From: Weissella diestrammenae
GTDB lineage: Bacteria; Bacillota; Bacilli; Lactobacillales; Lactobacillaceae
NCBI RefSeq assembly: GCF_014397255.1
Contig: NZ_CP060724.1
Span: forward strand, 1,426,001 to 1,490,000
DNA length: 64,000 bases
Direction of reading: 5' to 3'
Shown here: positions 28,262-37,146 of the stretch, piece after piece
Position numbering within the stretch: the stretch's first letter is position 1
How the letters are laid out: each line of letters starts with the position of its first letter
Program-made: the position numbers and the translations under genes
Notes under the pieces: model-generated
Seen by the model: the letters and a program-made list of their open reading frames with translations, nothing else
Told to the model about the DNA's origin: nothing
The model's database searches: none

Positions 28262-28861
28262 ATGGAAGATTTACGAGCAATTTTTGGTGGTTTAGCCATG
28301 CTTGCGATTATTTATCGTAATGTACCGGCTTTGAAGGCCTTAAAGCGAGGCGAATTTCAACCAAATTCGCCAACTTTTTTCTTGTGGGCATTAATTTCCT
28401 TGATTGAAGTGATTATCATTTTACGACATCATGGTGGTTTTGGGGCAACTTCAATGGTTTTTACGGTTGTATTTTGTACATATTTTGGGATCAAAGGATT
28501 AAAAACGAGTCGTGAAAATGGTTTAGATTGGCCCTTTATTATCCTGATGATGTCAGGAATTGCAGGGCCAGTAATTCTTACTGGTTTAGGATTAATGAGC
28601 GAGAGCGTTTTGCTCGTTATCTTAGCAGTAATTGAGGCGCTCGCAATTATTCCGACATTTAGAAAGATTAAAGTGTCACCTTATTCTGAAAGCATTGCAT
28701 TTTATGTTTGGAATGATATTTCGATGTTATTAAGTTGTTTTGCGGCTAGTTCGGTTACATTTAACACAGTCTTTGTACCTGTCATCTGGGTAATAATCAT
28801 GACGGGCGCTATCATATATATTTTGATTTGCCGAAAAAAAGTTCCACAGGTAGAGATGTAA
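28262..28861 (+). CDS. Uncharacterised membrane protein, possibly PQ-loop-like
   Basis: 199 residues with six or seven likely membrane segments. Two stretches are alike: near the N-terminus YRNVPALKALKRGEFQPNSP and at about residues 128-145 IIPTFRKIKVSPYSES, each a Pro-containing turn with basic residues between helices. This recalls the duplicated PQ-loop/SWEET fold, but the match is weak. It starts at ATG 28262, with AAAGG about 14 bases upstream, so a different start is possible. It stands alone; function unknown. Confidence 0.6.
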   Translation: MEDLRAIFGGLAMLAIIYRNVPALKALKRGEFQPNSPTFFLWALISLIEVIIILRHHGGFGATSMVFTVVFCTYFGIKGLKTSRENGLDWPFIILMMSGIAGPVILTGLGLMSESVLLVILAVIEALAIIPTFRKIKVSPYSESIAFYVWNDISMLLSCFAASSVTFNTVFVPVIWVIIMTGAIIYILICRKKVPQVEM

Positions 28862-28934
28862 ACGGTATTTAAGGATATATATCAATCAATCGCGCATACG
28901 TATTTTTAAAAATAGGCGAAATTAACCATGAACG

Positions 28935-28974
28935 TATTAATTTAGTATAATTAAGAAAAGAAACTAAATTAATA
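28935..28974 (+). promoter_or_regulatory. Promoter and inverted-repeat operator of the second MarR gene
   Basis: TATTAATTTAGT (28935-28946) and ACTAAATTAATA (28963-28974) are perfect 12-base inverted arms 16 bases apart. A TATAAT (28946-28951) starts at the last base of the left arm, so a protein on this site would block the promoter. The MarR gene starts 40 bases further on; autoregulation is inferred. Confidence 0.72.
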
Positions 28975-29013
28975 TTCTGAGTTTTGCCTAGTGAGTAGCG
29001 AAAGGAATCTAAA

Positions 29014-29430
29014 ATGAAACCGATTTTAGAAGCGTTGAGAGATACTGATAAATCCTATCAGCAAGTACTAAAAAAAATCACAATGGCACAAAATGTGACC
29101 ATAGCGGAGTGGCAATTGTTGGCAAATGTTGCCCAACAGTTTGACACGCAGGATAAACTGAGCTTGGAAACCCATTTAGACAATTCAACATTGTCCCGTC
29201 AATTGAATTCGTTAGTAAAAAAAGAATTAGTTAATCATGTTGCTGTCGGACATGATCGGCGGCAGCTCATCTACGAAGTAACTGATCAAGGCGAAGCGGT
29301 GTTATCTAACGTTCAATCAGCATATGATAACCTAGAAAAACAGGTTTTTTCTCTGTGGGCGACCGAGGAAAAGTCGATGCTACAGATTCTATTGAATCGT
29401 TTGGATAAATCGGTCACTAAATTAAAGTAG
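29014..29430 (+). CDS. MarR-family regulator
   Basis: 138 residues, the standard MarR size. The recognition region reads LDNSTLSRQLNSLVKKELV and the wing GHDRRQLIYEVTDQGEAVL. Start ATG 29014 has GAAAGGA upstream. It is followed 22 bases later by a phosphodiesterase gene and preceded by a long inverted repeat at its promoter, so it probably controls this two-gene unit. Effector unknown. Confidence 0.88.
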   Translation: MKPILEALRDTDKSYQQVLKKITMAQNVTIAEWQLLANVAQQFDTQDKLSLETHLDNSTLSRQLNSLVKKELVNHVAVGHDRRQLIYEVTDQGEAVLSNVQSAYDNLEKQVFSLWATEEKSMLQILLNRLDKSVTKLK

Positions 29431-29452
29431 GGTGTCTACAAAAGGGGTTATC

Positions 29453-30745
29453 ATGGCCAAACATGTGGTTGTTATTTCATTAGATGCACTTGGTTTTTCG
29501 GATGTAAAAAACCGATTACAGTTTTTGCCAAATTTGGCTGCTTTGATCAATCGTGGCACTTGGGTTCGAAAAGTTCAGGGTGTTTATCCCAGTGTGACTT
29601 ATCCATCGCATACCTCAATTATTACAGGTACTTATCCTAAAAAACATGGCATTATCGATGCGACGTTGAAACAGACTGAACGTATTTCGCCAGATTGGTT
29701 TTGGTACGCTAAACAAATTAAGGTACCAACGGTCTACGATTTAGCGCGCGAGGCAGGCCTAACGACGGCTGCTTTTCTGTGGCCAGTAACTGCTGGAGCA
29801 AAAATTAATTGGCATATTGCAGAGATATTTCCGAATCGGATTTGGACGAACCAATATCTAACATCGTTTAAGGCGAGTACCCCTTTGTTTCTATTGGGTA
29901 TGGAACGAAAATATGGTCATTTAAGACGTGGTATTCAGCAGCCTGAGTTGGATCAATTTGTGACCGCAGTTGCCGCTGATACACTGATTAATCATCGGCC
30001 TAATTTGACCCTTATTCATCTTGTTGACTTAGATGCCCATCGCCATCGCTATGGTGTGCGATCACAACAGGCAATCGACGCCTTAGATCGATTAGATCAA
30101 CATGTTGGGACGCTAGTGGCGGCAACGAAAAAGGCAAATATTTTCGATGAAACTGATTTTATGGTCGTTGGGGATCATTACCAAATGAATGTTGATCAAA
30201 TGATTCATTTGAATATGTGTTTTGAAGCCATGGGATGGTTACAAGGAACGAACAATGGTCGCGTGCGACGTAATTGGCAAGTTTTGGCGAAGCATGTTGA
30301 TGGCGCAAGTTATATTTATATTAAAGATGGGACCTTATTAGATGTGGTGCGCCATACAATCAAAACTGTCCCAGGTATTCGTTTGATTATTGAACATGCG
30401 GAATTAGTTGAATTAGGTGCTGATCCACAGGCTAGCTTGATGGTTGAGGCGGCGGACGGATATTACTTCACCGATGAAACACATCGTCCAGCAATTGTGG
30501 AAGAAGTGACAAACGATATGCTATTGGCGGGTGAACCTGATCGTTATAAAGCGACGCATGGTTATTTACCAACGCATGCAGATTATGCGACAACTGCTAT
30601 TTTTGCAGGTCCAGATATCAAGGCCCAGCAAAGATTAGATTTAGATGTTGATTTAACTGATGAAGGGCCGACAATGGCCGCAATGCTTGGATTAAAGTTT
30701 ACAAATAGCATTGATGGGCACGTGATTTCGGAAATTTTCAAGTAA
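29453..30745 (+). CDS. Type I phosphodiesterase/nucleotide pyrophosphatase family protein
   Basis: Alkaline-phosphatase-superfamily hydrolase. The first metal ligand lies in VVISLDALGF (about residue 9), the nucleophile Thr in YPSVTYPSHTSIITGTYP (about 45-60), and further metal ligands in VDLDAHRHRYG, GDHYQM and ATHGYLPTHADYA. The usual SDHGM motif is changed to GDHYQM. Start ATG 29453 has AAAAGGGG upstream; the frame reaches 21 bases further without a site. No signal peptide, so it acts in the cytoplasm. Substrate unknown; it may remove a compound sensed by the MarR gene before it. Confidence 0.85.
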   Translation: MAKHVVVISLDALGFSDVKNRLQFLPNLAALINRGTWVRKVQGVYPSVTYPSHTSIITGTYPKKHGIIDATLKQTERISPDWFWYAKQIKVPTVYDLAREAGLTTAAFLWPVTAGAKINWHIAEIFPNRIWTNQYLTSFKASTPLFLLGMERKYGHLRRGIQQPELDQFVTAVAADTLINHRPNLTLIHLVDLDAHRHRYGVRSQQAIDALDRLDQHVGTLVAATKKANIFDETDFMVVGDHYQMNVDQMIHLNMCFEAMGWLQGTNNGRVRRNWQVLAKHVDGASYIYIKDGTLLDVVRHTIKTVPGIRLIIEHAELVELGADPQASLMVEAADGYYFTDETHRPAIVEEVTNDMLLAGEPDRYKATHGYLPTHADYATTAIFAGPDIKAQQRLDLDVDLTDEGPTMAAMLGLKFTNSIDGHVISEIFK

Positions 30746-31034
30746 GTGTGATGATTGTGGTATGCTTATCATTGTATGTCTATTTTGGGACAATCGCATT
30801 TTTGTAATTTTTGGCAGATAGTTGTCACGTATTTCAAGTTGACTTTCTTCATTGTTTCGTTTGTTTAGAATGCTGCTGATAAAAGGTTTTATATTGCATG
30901 GAGAGAGGCAATTGTAAAAAATATTGATTTTCTGTCTATGAACTAATAATAGATAAGCGTATAATATTATTATGAATAATTAGATTATATGTCTTAAATA
31001 GACGTGTTTTAGATAGAAAGTGAATTAATTGACT

Positions 31035-31901
31035 ATGAAAATTGCGATTGTGACGGATTCAACGGCAACAATTACAAAAGAAGAAGCAGCACAATATGGA
31101 ATCAAGGTGATTCCAATTCCAATTATCTTGGATGGTAAAGTGTACAAAGAGGGGCAAGATCTTACTACGAAACAGTTTTACGATATGCTCAAGACATCGG
31201 AATCATTTCCTTCAACGTCACAGCCAGCAATTGGTGAATTACTTGAGATGTATGAATCATTGAAGGCTGATGGTTATGACCAGGTATTGTCGATTCATCT
31301 GGCATCAACAATTTCTGGATTTGTGAATAACATTAAGTCAATCGATGATAAAATTGAGGGCTTAGAGGTCATTCCGTATGATTCTAAAATTACAGTTAGA
31401 TTAATGGGATGGCAGGTGTTAAAAGCTGCTAAAATGGCACAAGAGGGACATTCTGTCGCAGATATCATTGATGTGCTTGATCAATTAAGTGCATCAATTG
31501 ATGAATATTTTGTGGTTGATGATTTAAATAATCTAGTACGCGGCGGACGCCTATCAAATGCTGGTGCGGTTATTGGTACAATGCTGAAAGTAAAGCCAAT
31601 TTTAACCTTTGATGACGAATCAAATTACATCGTACCGTTTGAAAAAGTACGTTCAATGAAAAAAGCACAAAAACGCGTTGAAGAATTATTTAATCAGGCC
31701 CTATTGGCAGCGGATTATCCAATCATACCTTTGGTTATTCATGGCAATGATCCAGTTGCCGGTGAAAAATGGCGTCAAGAATTAGAAGAAAAATATCCTG
31801 AACTAGAATTTGAACTTTCGTATTTTAGTCCCGTTATTGGGACACACCTAGGTCAAGGTGCTTTAGCACTCGCATGGATGCGCGATCCAGAGAGTTTGTA
31901 A
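31035..31901 (+). CDS. DegV family fatty-acid-binding protein (first copy)
   Basis: DegV/FakB proteins bind a fatty acid and present it to the kinase FakA. The hallmark N-terminus IVTDSTATITKE, the STSQPAIGE loop (the S/T-S-Q-P motif) and GGRLSNAGAVIGTMLKVKPIL are present. 288 residues from ATG 31035; a TTG six bases earlier is an alternative start. Twenty-one bases separate it from a second DegV gene, so the pair may handle different chain types. A TATAAT at 30960-30965 could be the -10. Confidence 0.92.
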   Translation: MKIAIVTDSTATITKEEAAQYGIKVIPIPIILDGKVYKEGQDLTTKQFYDMLKTSESFPSTSQPAIGELLEMYESLKADGYDQVLSIHLASTISGFVNNIKSIDDKIEGLEVIPYDSKITVRLMGWQVLKAAKMAQEGHSVADIIDVLDQLSASIDEYFVVDDLNNLVRGGRLSNAGAVIGTMLKVKPILTFDDESNYIVPFEKVRSMKKAQKRVEELFNQALLAADYPIIPLVIHGNDPVAGEKWRQELEEKYPELEFELSYFSPVIGTHLGQGALALAWMRDPESL

Positions 31902-31922
31902 ACAAAGGAGTAAATTGAGACG

Positions 31923-32771
31923 ATGTCAAAAGTGAAAATTGTAACGGATTCAACCGCAGTATTAACGACTGATGAAATTGAAGCATTAGAAATTACAGTT
32001 GTGCCATTGACGGTTATGATTGATGATGTGATGTATGAAGATGGTGTCACCATTACTAGAGAAGATTTTATGGATAAAATGGCGGTTGCTAAGAATTTAC
32101 CCAAAACATCAACCCCTTCAATTGGTGTGTTCACGGATGAATACGAGCGTTTATTAGATGATGATAGTGAAATTATCAGCATTCATTTGACACCTGGTCT
32201 ATCAGGTACCTTTAATACAGCTCAACAGGCCGCACAATTGGTGCATAGTGAGCGTATTCACCCCGTTGATTCTAAATTCATTGATCGGGCCCAAAGCTTC
32301 CAAGTCATTCGAGCAGCTCGGATGGCACAAGCCGGGGCTAGTGTGGCTGAAATTCTAGCTGATATTGAACAAACAAGCGAAAATACTGAACTTTATTTAA
32401 CGTTAAGTTCACTAGATAATCTAACTGCAGGTGGCCGAATTTCAAAAGCAACCGGGTTCATTGGTGGTTTATTGAATATTAAAATTGGCGCACATGTTGT
32501 AGATGGTGAAATTGAAGCTGAAGTCAAAGGGCGTGGTTCAAAGACAACCAAGAATTATTTAGATAAAATCTTGAACCAAATGCATGATACAGATGGTATT
32601 CAAATGATTGGTTTGTCGCATGCAGGTATTCCAGATGAAGCTGAAGCATTTGCTAAACGCTTGCGCGAAGAATTTCCTGATGCCGAATTGATGGTGCAAC
32701 AGACAACACCAACGGTAGCGACACATACAGGGGTTGGGGCGTTTGGCTTTAGCTATTTAAAAGCATTTTAA
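31923..32771 (+). CDS. DegV family fatty-acid-binding protein (second copy)
   Basis: Paralogue of the preceding gene: IVTDSTAVLTTDE at the N-terminus, KTSTPSIGVF in place of STSQPAIGE, and GGRISKATGFIGGLLNIK. The Gln of the fatty-acid loop is Thr here, and its other loops also differ, so its ligand may not be the same. AAAGGAG upstream fixes ATG 31923. A terminator follows immediately. FakB-type function is inferred; no kinase gene lies nearby. Confidence 0.92.
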   Translation: MSKVKIVTDSTAVLTTDEIEALEITVVPLTVMIDDVMYEDGVTITREDFMDKMAVAKNLPKTSTPSIGVFTDEYERLLDDDSEIISIHLTPGLSGTFNTAQQAAQLVHSERIHPVDSKFIDRAQSFQVIRAARMAQAGASVAEILADIEQTSENTELYLTLSSLDNLTAGGRISKATGFIGGLLNIKIGAHVVDGEIEAEVKGRGSKTTKNYLDKILNQMHDTDGIQMIGLSHAGIPDEAEAFAKRLREEFPDAELMVQQTTPTVATHTGVGAFGFSYLKAF

Positions 32772-32780
32772 ATAATCAAT

Positions 32781-32807
32781 GACTAGTGGAAACAACTAGT
32801 CTTTTTT
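32781..32807 (+). terminator. Rho-independent terminator after the DegV pair
   Basis: GACTAGT (32781-32787) and ACTAGTC (32795-32801), 7-base loop, six T. Confidence 0.9.
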
Positions 32808-32892
32808 ATTACTGATGAGATGACAAGGTTTTAATATCTCGATTGGGATTTCTGATATAATTGAAACCATTAGATTAATGAAGGAGGCATTC

Positions 32893-33762
32893 ATGAAAAA
32901 AAGAGTTGTTTTTTTGATGACCATATTACTTATGGGTTTGGTGGCACCAAATGTTGCCGCTAAAGCAAAGCAAAAAACACAAATTAACCTTGTAACAATT
33001 GGCGATTCACTAACTGAGGGTGTGGGTGATACAACTAATCAGGGCGGTTATGAAAAAAGAACGGCTAAATTATTGCAACAAACGTATCATTTGTCAGTTA
33101 AAACGACTAACTATGGTAAAGCTGGTGATCGTTCAGATCAGATTTTAAAACGTATTAAAAATAATCCAAGTGCAATTAGGGTGATAAAAAAAGCGGATGT
33201 AATCGTGATGACAGCAGGTGGCAATGATTTACAACAAGCATTGTTTCAATTAATGAAAACGAAAAAACAGACTGATGTTTTAACACAACTTTCTGATAAT
33301 CAAAGTGATTATCAAAAACAACTTACGAAATTAACTGATTTTGTTCGGGAAACTAATCGGCATGCACCACTATTTCTATTCGGTAATTACAATCCACTAT
33401 ATGTTTACTTGGCAAATCGTAGTGATTTAAATCAGGCTGTGCAGTTGTACAATGGCATTAATCAAAAAGTAATCACTAATATGAAAGATGCTTATTACGT
33501 GTCAATTTATCAGACCTTAACATTTGGTCAGTACCAGAATAAAAAGGCACAGAAGAAGCTCGTACAAGAAGCAGATTTGGCATTCCAAGGGTCAACTAAG
33601 AATAAAGTCGTTGAAAAGACGCTGAGTTCACCTGAAAAAGAAAAAAATCAATATATTACTGAAGAAGATCATTATCATCCAAATGATAAGGGCTATGACA
33701 AAATGAGCCAAGCACTTGTTAGAAAGATGCTTGCACATAAGAAAGATTGGTTATATCAATAA
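32893..33762 (+). CDS. Exported SGNH/GDSL hydrolase (YpmR-like)
   Basis: A signal peptide or anchor (MKKRVVFLMTILLMGLVAPN, then a possible cleavage after AAKA) leads an SGNH esterase. Block I is TIGDSLTEGVGD, block III is TAGGNDLQQ, and block V is DHYHPNDKGY with the catalytic Asp/His. Start ATG 32893 has AAGGAGG upstream. It is followed by YpmS- and YozE-like genes, the same order as ypmR-ypmS in Bacillus. It would act outside the membrane on an acyl or acetyl ester; substrate unknown. Confidence 0.9.
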   Translation: MKKRVVFLMTILLMGLVAPNVAAKAKQKTQINLVTIGDSLTEGVGDTTNQGGYEKRTAKLLQQTYHLSVKTTNYGKAGDRSDQILKRIKNNPSAIRVIKKADVIVMTAGGNDLQQALFQLMKTKKQTDVLTQLSDNQSDYQKQLTKLTDFVRETNRHAPLFLFGNYNPLYVYLANRSDLNQAVQLYNGINQKVITNMKDAYYVSIYQTLTFGQYQNKKAQKKLVQEADLAFQGSTKNKVVEKTLSSPEKEKNQYITEEDHYHPNDKGYDKMSQALVRKMLAHKKDWLYQ

Positions 33763-34361
33763 TGCGTCATCAATTTACAAAAGAACAAAAACAAATTAGA
33801 AATCAAGGCCTTCTTTGGGGGATTGGTGGGACTCTGATTGCAGTGGTTTTGCTTTCAATCGTATTGTTACTCTTGCCACAGAATCAAGCAGGCACCAAGG
33901 ATGTTAAGCCAAATATTGCTGATGCTGCAATGGAAGTTAGAATGACTAAAACAAATTTAAATGCTTGGTTAAATCAGTATCTAAATAATGACCCTGATTT
34001 AAAAGGTAAATTTAGATTTGAGATGGCTGAAAAATCAATGATGGTTTATGGTACTGAAAGGTTATTAGGACAACACGTTGACTATGGGATGAAAATGACT
34101 CCGAGTGTGACTAAAAATGGTAATTTATTATTACATGCTGATTCTGTTGCAGTGGGCCAGTTACCGTTACCCGTTAAATATGTCATGAGTGCTTTAGGTG
34201 ACCATTTAGACTTACCAAAATGGGTGACGGTCAATGCGCATGACCAGACGATTCGAATTAATTTAAATCAGATACCAAATCAATCAGGTCTGAAATTTAA
34301 GATAGAAAAAATAAACATGGAAAAAAATCAGTTTATTTTTAGAGCGGGGTTATCAAACTAA
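33762..34361 (+). CDS. YpmS-like membrane-anchored protein (DUF2140)
   Basis: 199 residues with one N-terminal membrane segment (about 20-42), then an extracellular beta-rich domain. Conserved DUF2140 features include NAWLNQYL and a KNGNLLLHADSVAVGQLPLPVKYVM region. ATG 33762 overlaps the stop of the hydrolase gene by one base (TAATG). Probably works with the preceding esterase at the cell surface; function unknown. Confidence 0.85.
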   Translation: MRHQFTKEQKQIRNQGLLWGIGGTLIAVVLLSIVLLLLPQNQAGTKDVKPNIADAAMEVRMTKTNLNAWLNQYLNNDPDLKGKFRFEMAEKSMMVYGTERLLGQHVDYGMKMTPSVTKNGNLLLHADSVAVGQLPLPVKYVMSALGDHLDLPKWVTVNAHDQTIRINLNQIPNQSGLKFKIEKINMEKNQFIFRAGLSN

Positions 34362-34582
34362 TGCGACGATCGTTTTATCAATGGTTAATGACACAGCGCG
34401 ATCCAGTTACTCATGATGAAGTGAAACAATTTGCAAACAACGCATTTTATGATCAAGCGTTTCCAAAGCAAAGTGATGATTTTGATAGTCTCTCACGTTA
34501 TTTAGAGGAAAATGGGAATTACTTATTGTCAATGGACATATTTGACGCGGCATGGCGTCTTTATTTGGCATCAGAAGAATAG
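34361..34582 (+). CDS. YozE-like small protein (UPF0346)
   Basis: 73 residues, all helical. SFYQWLMTQRDP, then FANNAFYDQAFPKQSDDFD and a YLEENGNY segment, are the hallmarks of the YozE SAM-like family. ATG 34361 overlaps the YpmS-like stop by one base, so three genes are translated in a chain. Function unknown. Confidence 0.9.
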   Translation: MRRSFYQWLMTQRDPVTHDEVKQFANNAFYDQAFPKQSDDFDSLSRYLEENGNYLLSMDIFDAAWRLYLASEE

Positions 34583-34596
34583 AAAGGCAGGAAAAT

Positions 34597-35475
34597 ATGG
34601 GACAAATTATTCAATGGTATCCTGGTCATATGGCTAAAGCATTTCGTTTGATGCGGGATAATATGAAATATGTCGATATTGTTTTTGAGTTGGTTGACGC
34701 AAGAATTCCGTTGTCATCACGGAATCCTGAGCTCAATGATGTATTGGGTGATAAACCACGATTGCTGGTTATGACAAAAACTGACTTGGCTGATCCAGCA
34801 CGAACAAGTGCATGGATTAATTATTTTAAAAGTCAGGGACTAGCAGTTGTCGCATTGGATTCACGTGATCGAAAAACACCGCAAATTATCACCAAGGCTG
34901 CGCGTGAAGTCTTAGCAGAAAAATGGCAGCGACTTGCTGACAAAGGTGTACAAGACAAGGCCATTCGTGCGTTGGTTGCTGGCATTCCAAATGTTGGTAA
35001 ATCAACATTGTTAAATCACTTGGTGATGAAAAATGTGGCAATTACAGGCGATCGGCCAGGCGTGACGAAAAAATTGCAATGGTTAAAAACGCCGACTAAT
35101 TTAGAACTCTTGGATACGCCGGGTGTATTATGGCCAAAATTTGATGATCAGCGTGTTGGACAGCACCTCGCGATTACGGGTGCAATCAAAGATCAATTAA
35201 TTAACGTGGATGATATTGCTTTAGTGATGCTGAAATTTATGCGTACGTATAACCCAACGGCTATTACCGAACGTTATAAATTACCAGCGGATATATGGAC
35301 GCAACAATCAGATGTTGACATATTATTAACGATCACCAAAAAGCTTGGTTTTAAAGATGATTATAATCGTGGTGGTGAGCGGCTATTACTTGAATTGCGA
35401 CGTGGTAAATTAGGTCCTTATACGATTGAGATGCCAGCTGACAATATCGGTATTGTGCAAGATGAACAAAAATAA
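34597..35475 (+). CDS. rbgA: Ribosome biogenesis GTPase RbgA (YlqF)
   Basis: Circularly permuted GTPase needed for late 50S assembly. The motifs come in the permuted order: G4 MTKTDL (about 58), then G1 GIPNVGKSTL (about 130), G3 LDTPGVLWP (about 172). The N-terminus IQWYPGHMAKA is the YlqF signature, including the catalytic His. Start ATG 34597 has AGGCAGGA; an earlier frame start lies inside the YozE gene. It overlaps rnhB by 14 bases, the usual rbgA-rnhB pair. Confidence 0.96.
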   Translation: MGQIIQWYPGHMAKAFRLMRDNMKYVDIVFELVDARIPLSSRNPELNDVLGDKPRLLVMTKTDLADPARTSAWINYFKSQGLAVVALDSRDRKTPQIITKAAREVLAEKWQRLADKGVQDKAIRALVAGIPNVGKSTLLNHLVMKNVAITGDRPGVTKKLQWLKTPTNLELLDTPGVLWPKFDDQRVGQHLAITGAIKDQLINVDDIALVMLKFMRTYNPTAITERYKLPADIWTQQSDVDILLTITKKLGFKDDYNRGGERLLLELRRGKLGPYTIEMPADNIGIVQDEQK

Positions 35476-36223
35476 AACAATTGTTGAAATCAAACAAATC
35501 TTAAATCAGAATCCAAGTCAAAAACAATTAGCTGAGTTTGCAATTGACAATCGTCAGGGAGTACAGCAGCTATTAACACGTTATTATCGACAAGTGGAAC
35601 GACAAGCAATTGCACAGGGGAAATTTGATGAACGTTTGAAGTTTGAAAAACAAGCTTGGCAAGTTGGCCAGACATTGGTCGGTGTTGATGAAGTTGGTAG
35701 AGGACCATTGGCTGGACCAGTTGTCGCAGCAGCCGTCATTATTGATCCAAATTTTGATTTACTTGAGGTGCATGATTCAAAGCAACTTTCGAGACAAAAA
35801 AGAGCGTTACTCGCACCAAAAATTAAAGTACAGGCTGTGGATTTTGCATATGGGATTGTCGATGCTGAGGTAATTGACGACATCAACATCTATGAAGCGT
35901 CACGGTTAGCAATGGTTCAGGCAGTTAATCATTTATCTCAGCCTATTGATGGTTTATTAGTTGATGCAATGTCGTTACCATTTGATATACCGCAGGAAAG
36001 TTTAATTAAGGGTGATGACCGCAGTATTAGTATTGGTGCGGCCAGTATTCTAGCAAAGGTATACCGTGACGAATTAATGGCACAATATGATCTGAGCTAT
36101 CCAGGTTATGATTTTGCGCAAAATGCAGGTTATGGTACACGAGAACATTTGGTTGCTTTGACAGAATTGGGAATTACACCTATTCATCGGAAAACTTTTG
36201 CACCGGTTAAAAAAATAATGTAA
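35462..36223 (+). CDS. rnhB: Ribonuclease HII
   Basis: Cuts RNA in RNA-DNA hybrids and removes misinserted ribonucleotides. The core VGVDEVGRGPLAGPVVAAAV (about 75) holds the first catalytic Asp and Glu; VDAMSLP and SIGAASILAKVYRD carry the others. An N-terminal extension of about 70 residues is normal for Firmicute RNase HII. ATG 35462 lies inside the end of rbgA with only a weak site, suggesting coupled translation. Confidence 0.95.
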   Translation: MNKNKTIVEIKQILNQNPSQKQLAEFAIDNRQGVQQLLTRYYRQVERQAIAQGKFDERLKFEKQAWQVGQTLVGVDEVGRGPLAGPVVAAAVIIDPNFDLLEVHDSKQLSRQKRALLAPKIKVQAVDFAYGIVDAEVIDDINIYEASRLAMVQAVNHLSQPIDGLLVDAMSLPFDIPQESLIKGDDRSISIGAASILAKVYRDELMAQYDLSYPGYDFAQNAGYGTREHLVALTELGITPIHRKTFAPVKKIM

Positions 36224-36270
36224 CAAATCACGTTGTGGCGGTTCCTTATTTAGTAGGAGGAATACTTGTT

Positions 36271-37146
36271 ATGAAACAACGTGATTTTTTATTGTGGTTA
36301 ATGTTGGTTCCGGGTTTGAATATTGAATCAAGATTTTTAATCTATTTACATATTCAATCGATGCTAGAAATTCCAGAGCATGAAATGTTGAATGTGATTT
36401 TCTCAGCTGGGAAATATACGCCAAAGCGAATCCATCAAATCAAGCAGTGGTCTCAGCAAAACGACGGCATGGCGTTCACAAAATTGAAGCGGCATGCTGC
36501 TGTGGTAATTTGTGATGCCATTTATCCAGAGGCTTTACGGGAAAGTGATATACCACCAATTGTATTATTTTACAGAGGGGATATCTCATTATTGAATACC
36601 CCAATATTAGGTATTGTTGGCACAAGAAACGCGTCTAAGTATGGGGAACAGGTTGTTCGTTCATGGGTACCTGATTTAGCCAGTGCAGGTTTGACAATTA
36701 TTTCAGGTTTAGCGTTAGGAATTGACGGATTAACACACGCGTGTACACTAGCACATCGTGGCAAAACCATTGCAGTGATCGGTACTGGTCTTAATCAATA
36801 TTACCCCAGACAACATGTCGCACTGCAAAAAGCGATTGCGCAAAATGGTTTGATTTTAAGTGAATACTTACCTGAAATGGGCTGTCGAAAGCATCATTTC
36901 CCACAAAGAAATCGAATTATCGCCGCTTTGTCGAAAAACCTATTAGTGGTTGAAGCAAAGGCAAAATCAGGTTCCTTAATTACTGCCGCGCTGGCGTTGA
37001 AAGAAAACAAAAGTATTATGGCCGTGCCTGGTCGTATTACTGATAGTCACTCTCAAGGCTGTAATGAGTTGATTGTGGCGGGGGCCCAACCAGTCTTATC
37101 TGTTTCTGATGTCATGGTAGTTATGGCAGGCACAGTATGGTTGTAG
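36271..37146 (+). CDS. dprA: DNA processing protein DprA (Smf)
   Basis: Binds incoming single-stranded DNA in transformation and loads RecA. The Rossmann-like core shows GTRNASKYGEQVV (about 115), GLALGIDGLTHA, AVIGTGLNQYYP, FPQRNRIIAALS and KSGSLITAALAL. Start ATG 36271 has AGGAGG; an earlier GTG at 36235 has none. 291 residues. With the comG operon at 53.8 kb it indicates that DNA uptake may be functional. In many Firmicutes dprA sits before topA; here it follows rnhB. Confidence 0.95.
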   Translation: MKQRDFLLWLMLVPGLNIESRFLIYLHIQSMLEIPEHEMLNVIFSAGKYTPKRIHQIKQWSQQNDGMAFTKLKRHAAVVICDAIYPEALRESDIPPIVLFYRGDISLLNTPILGIVGTRNASKYGEQVVRSWVPDLASAGLTIISGLALGIDGLTHACTLAHRGKTIAVIGTGLNQYYPRQHVALQKAIAQNGLILSEYLPEMGCRKHHFPQRNRIIAALSKNLLVVEAKAKSGSLITAALALKENKSIMAVPGRITDSHSQGCNELIVAGAQPVLSVSDVMVVMAGTVWL

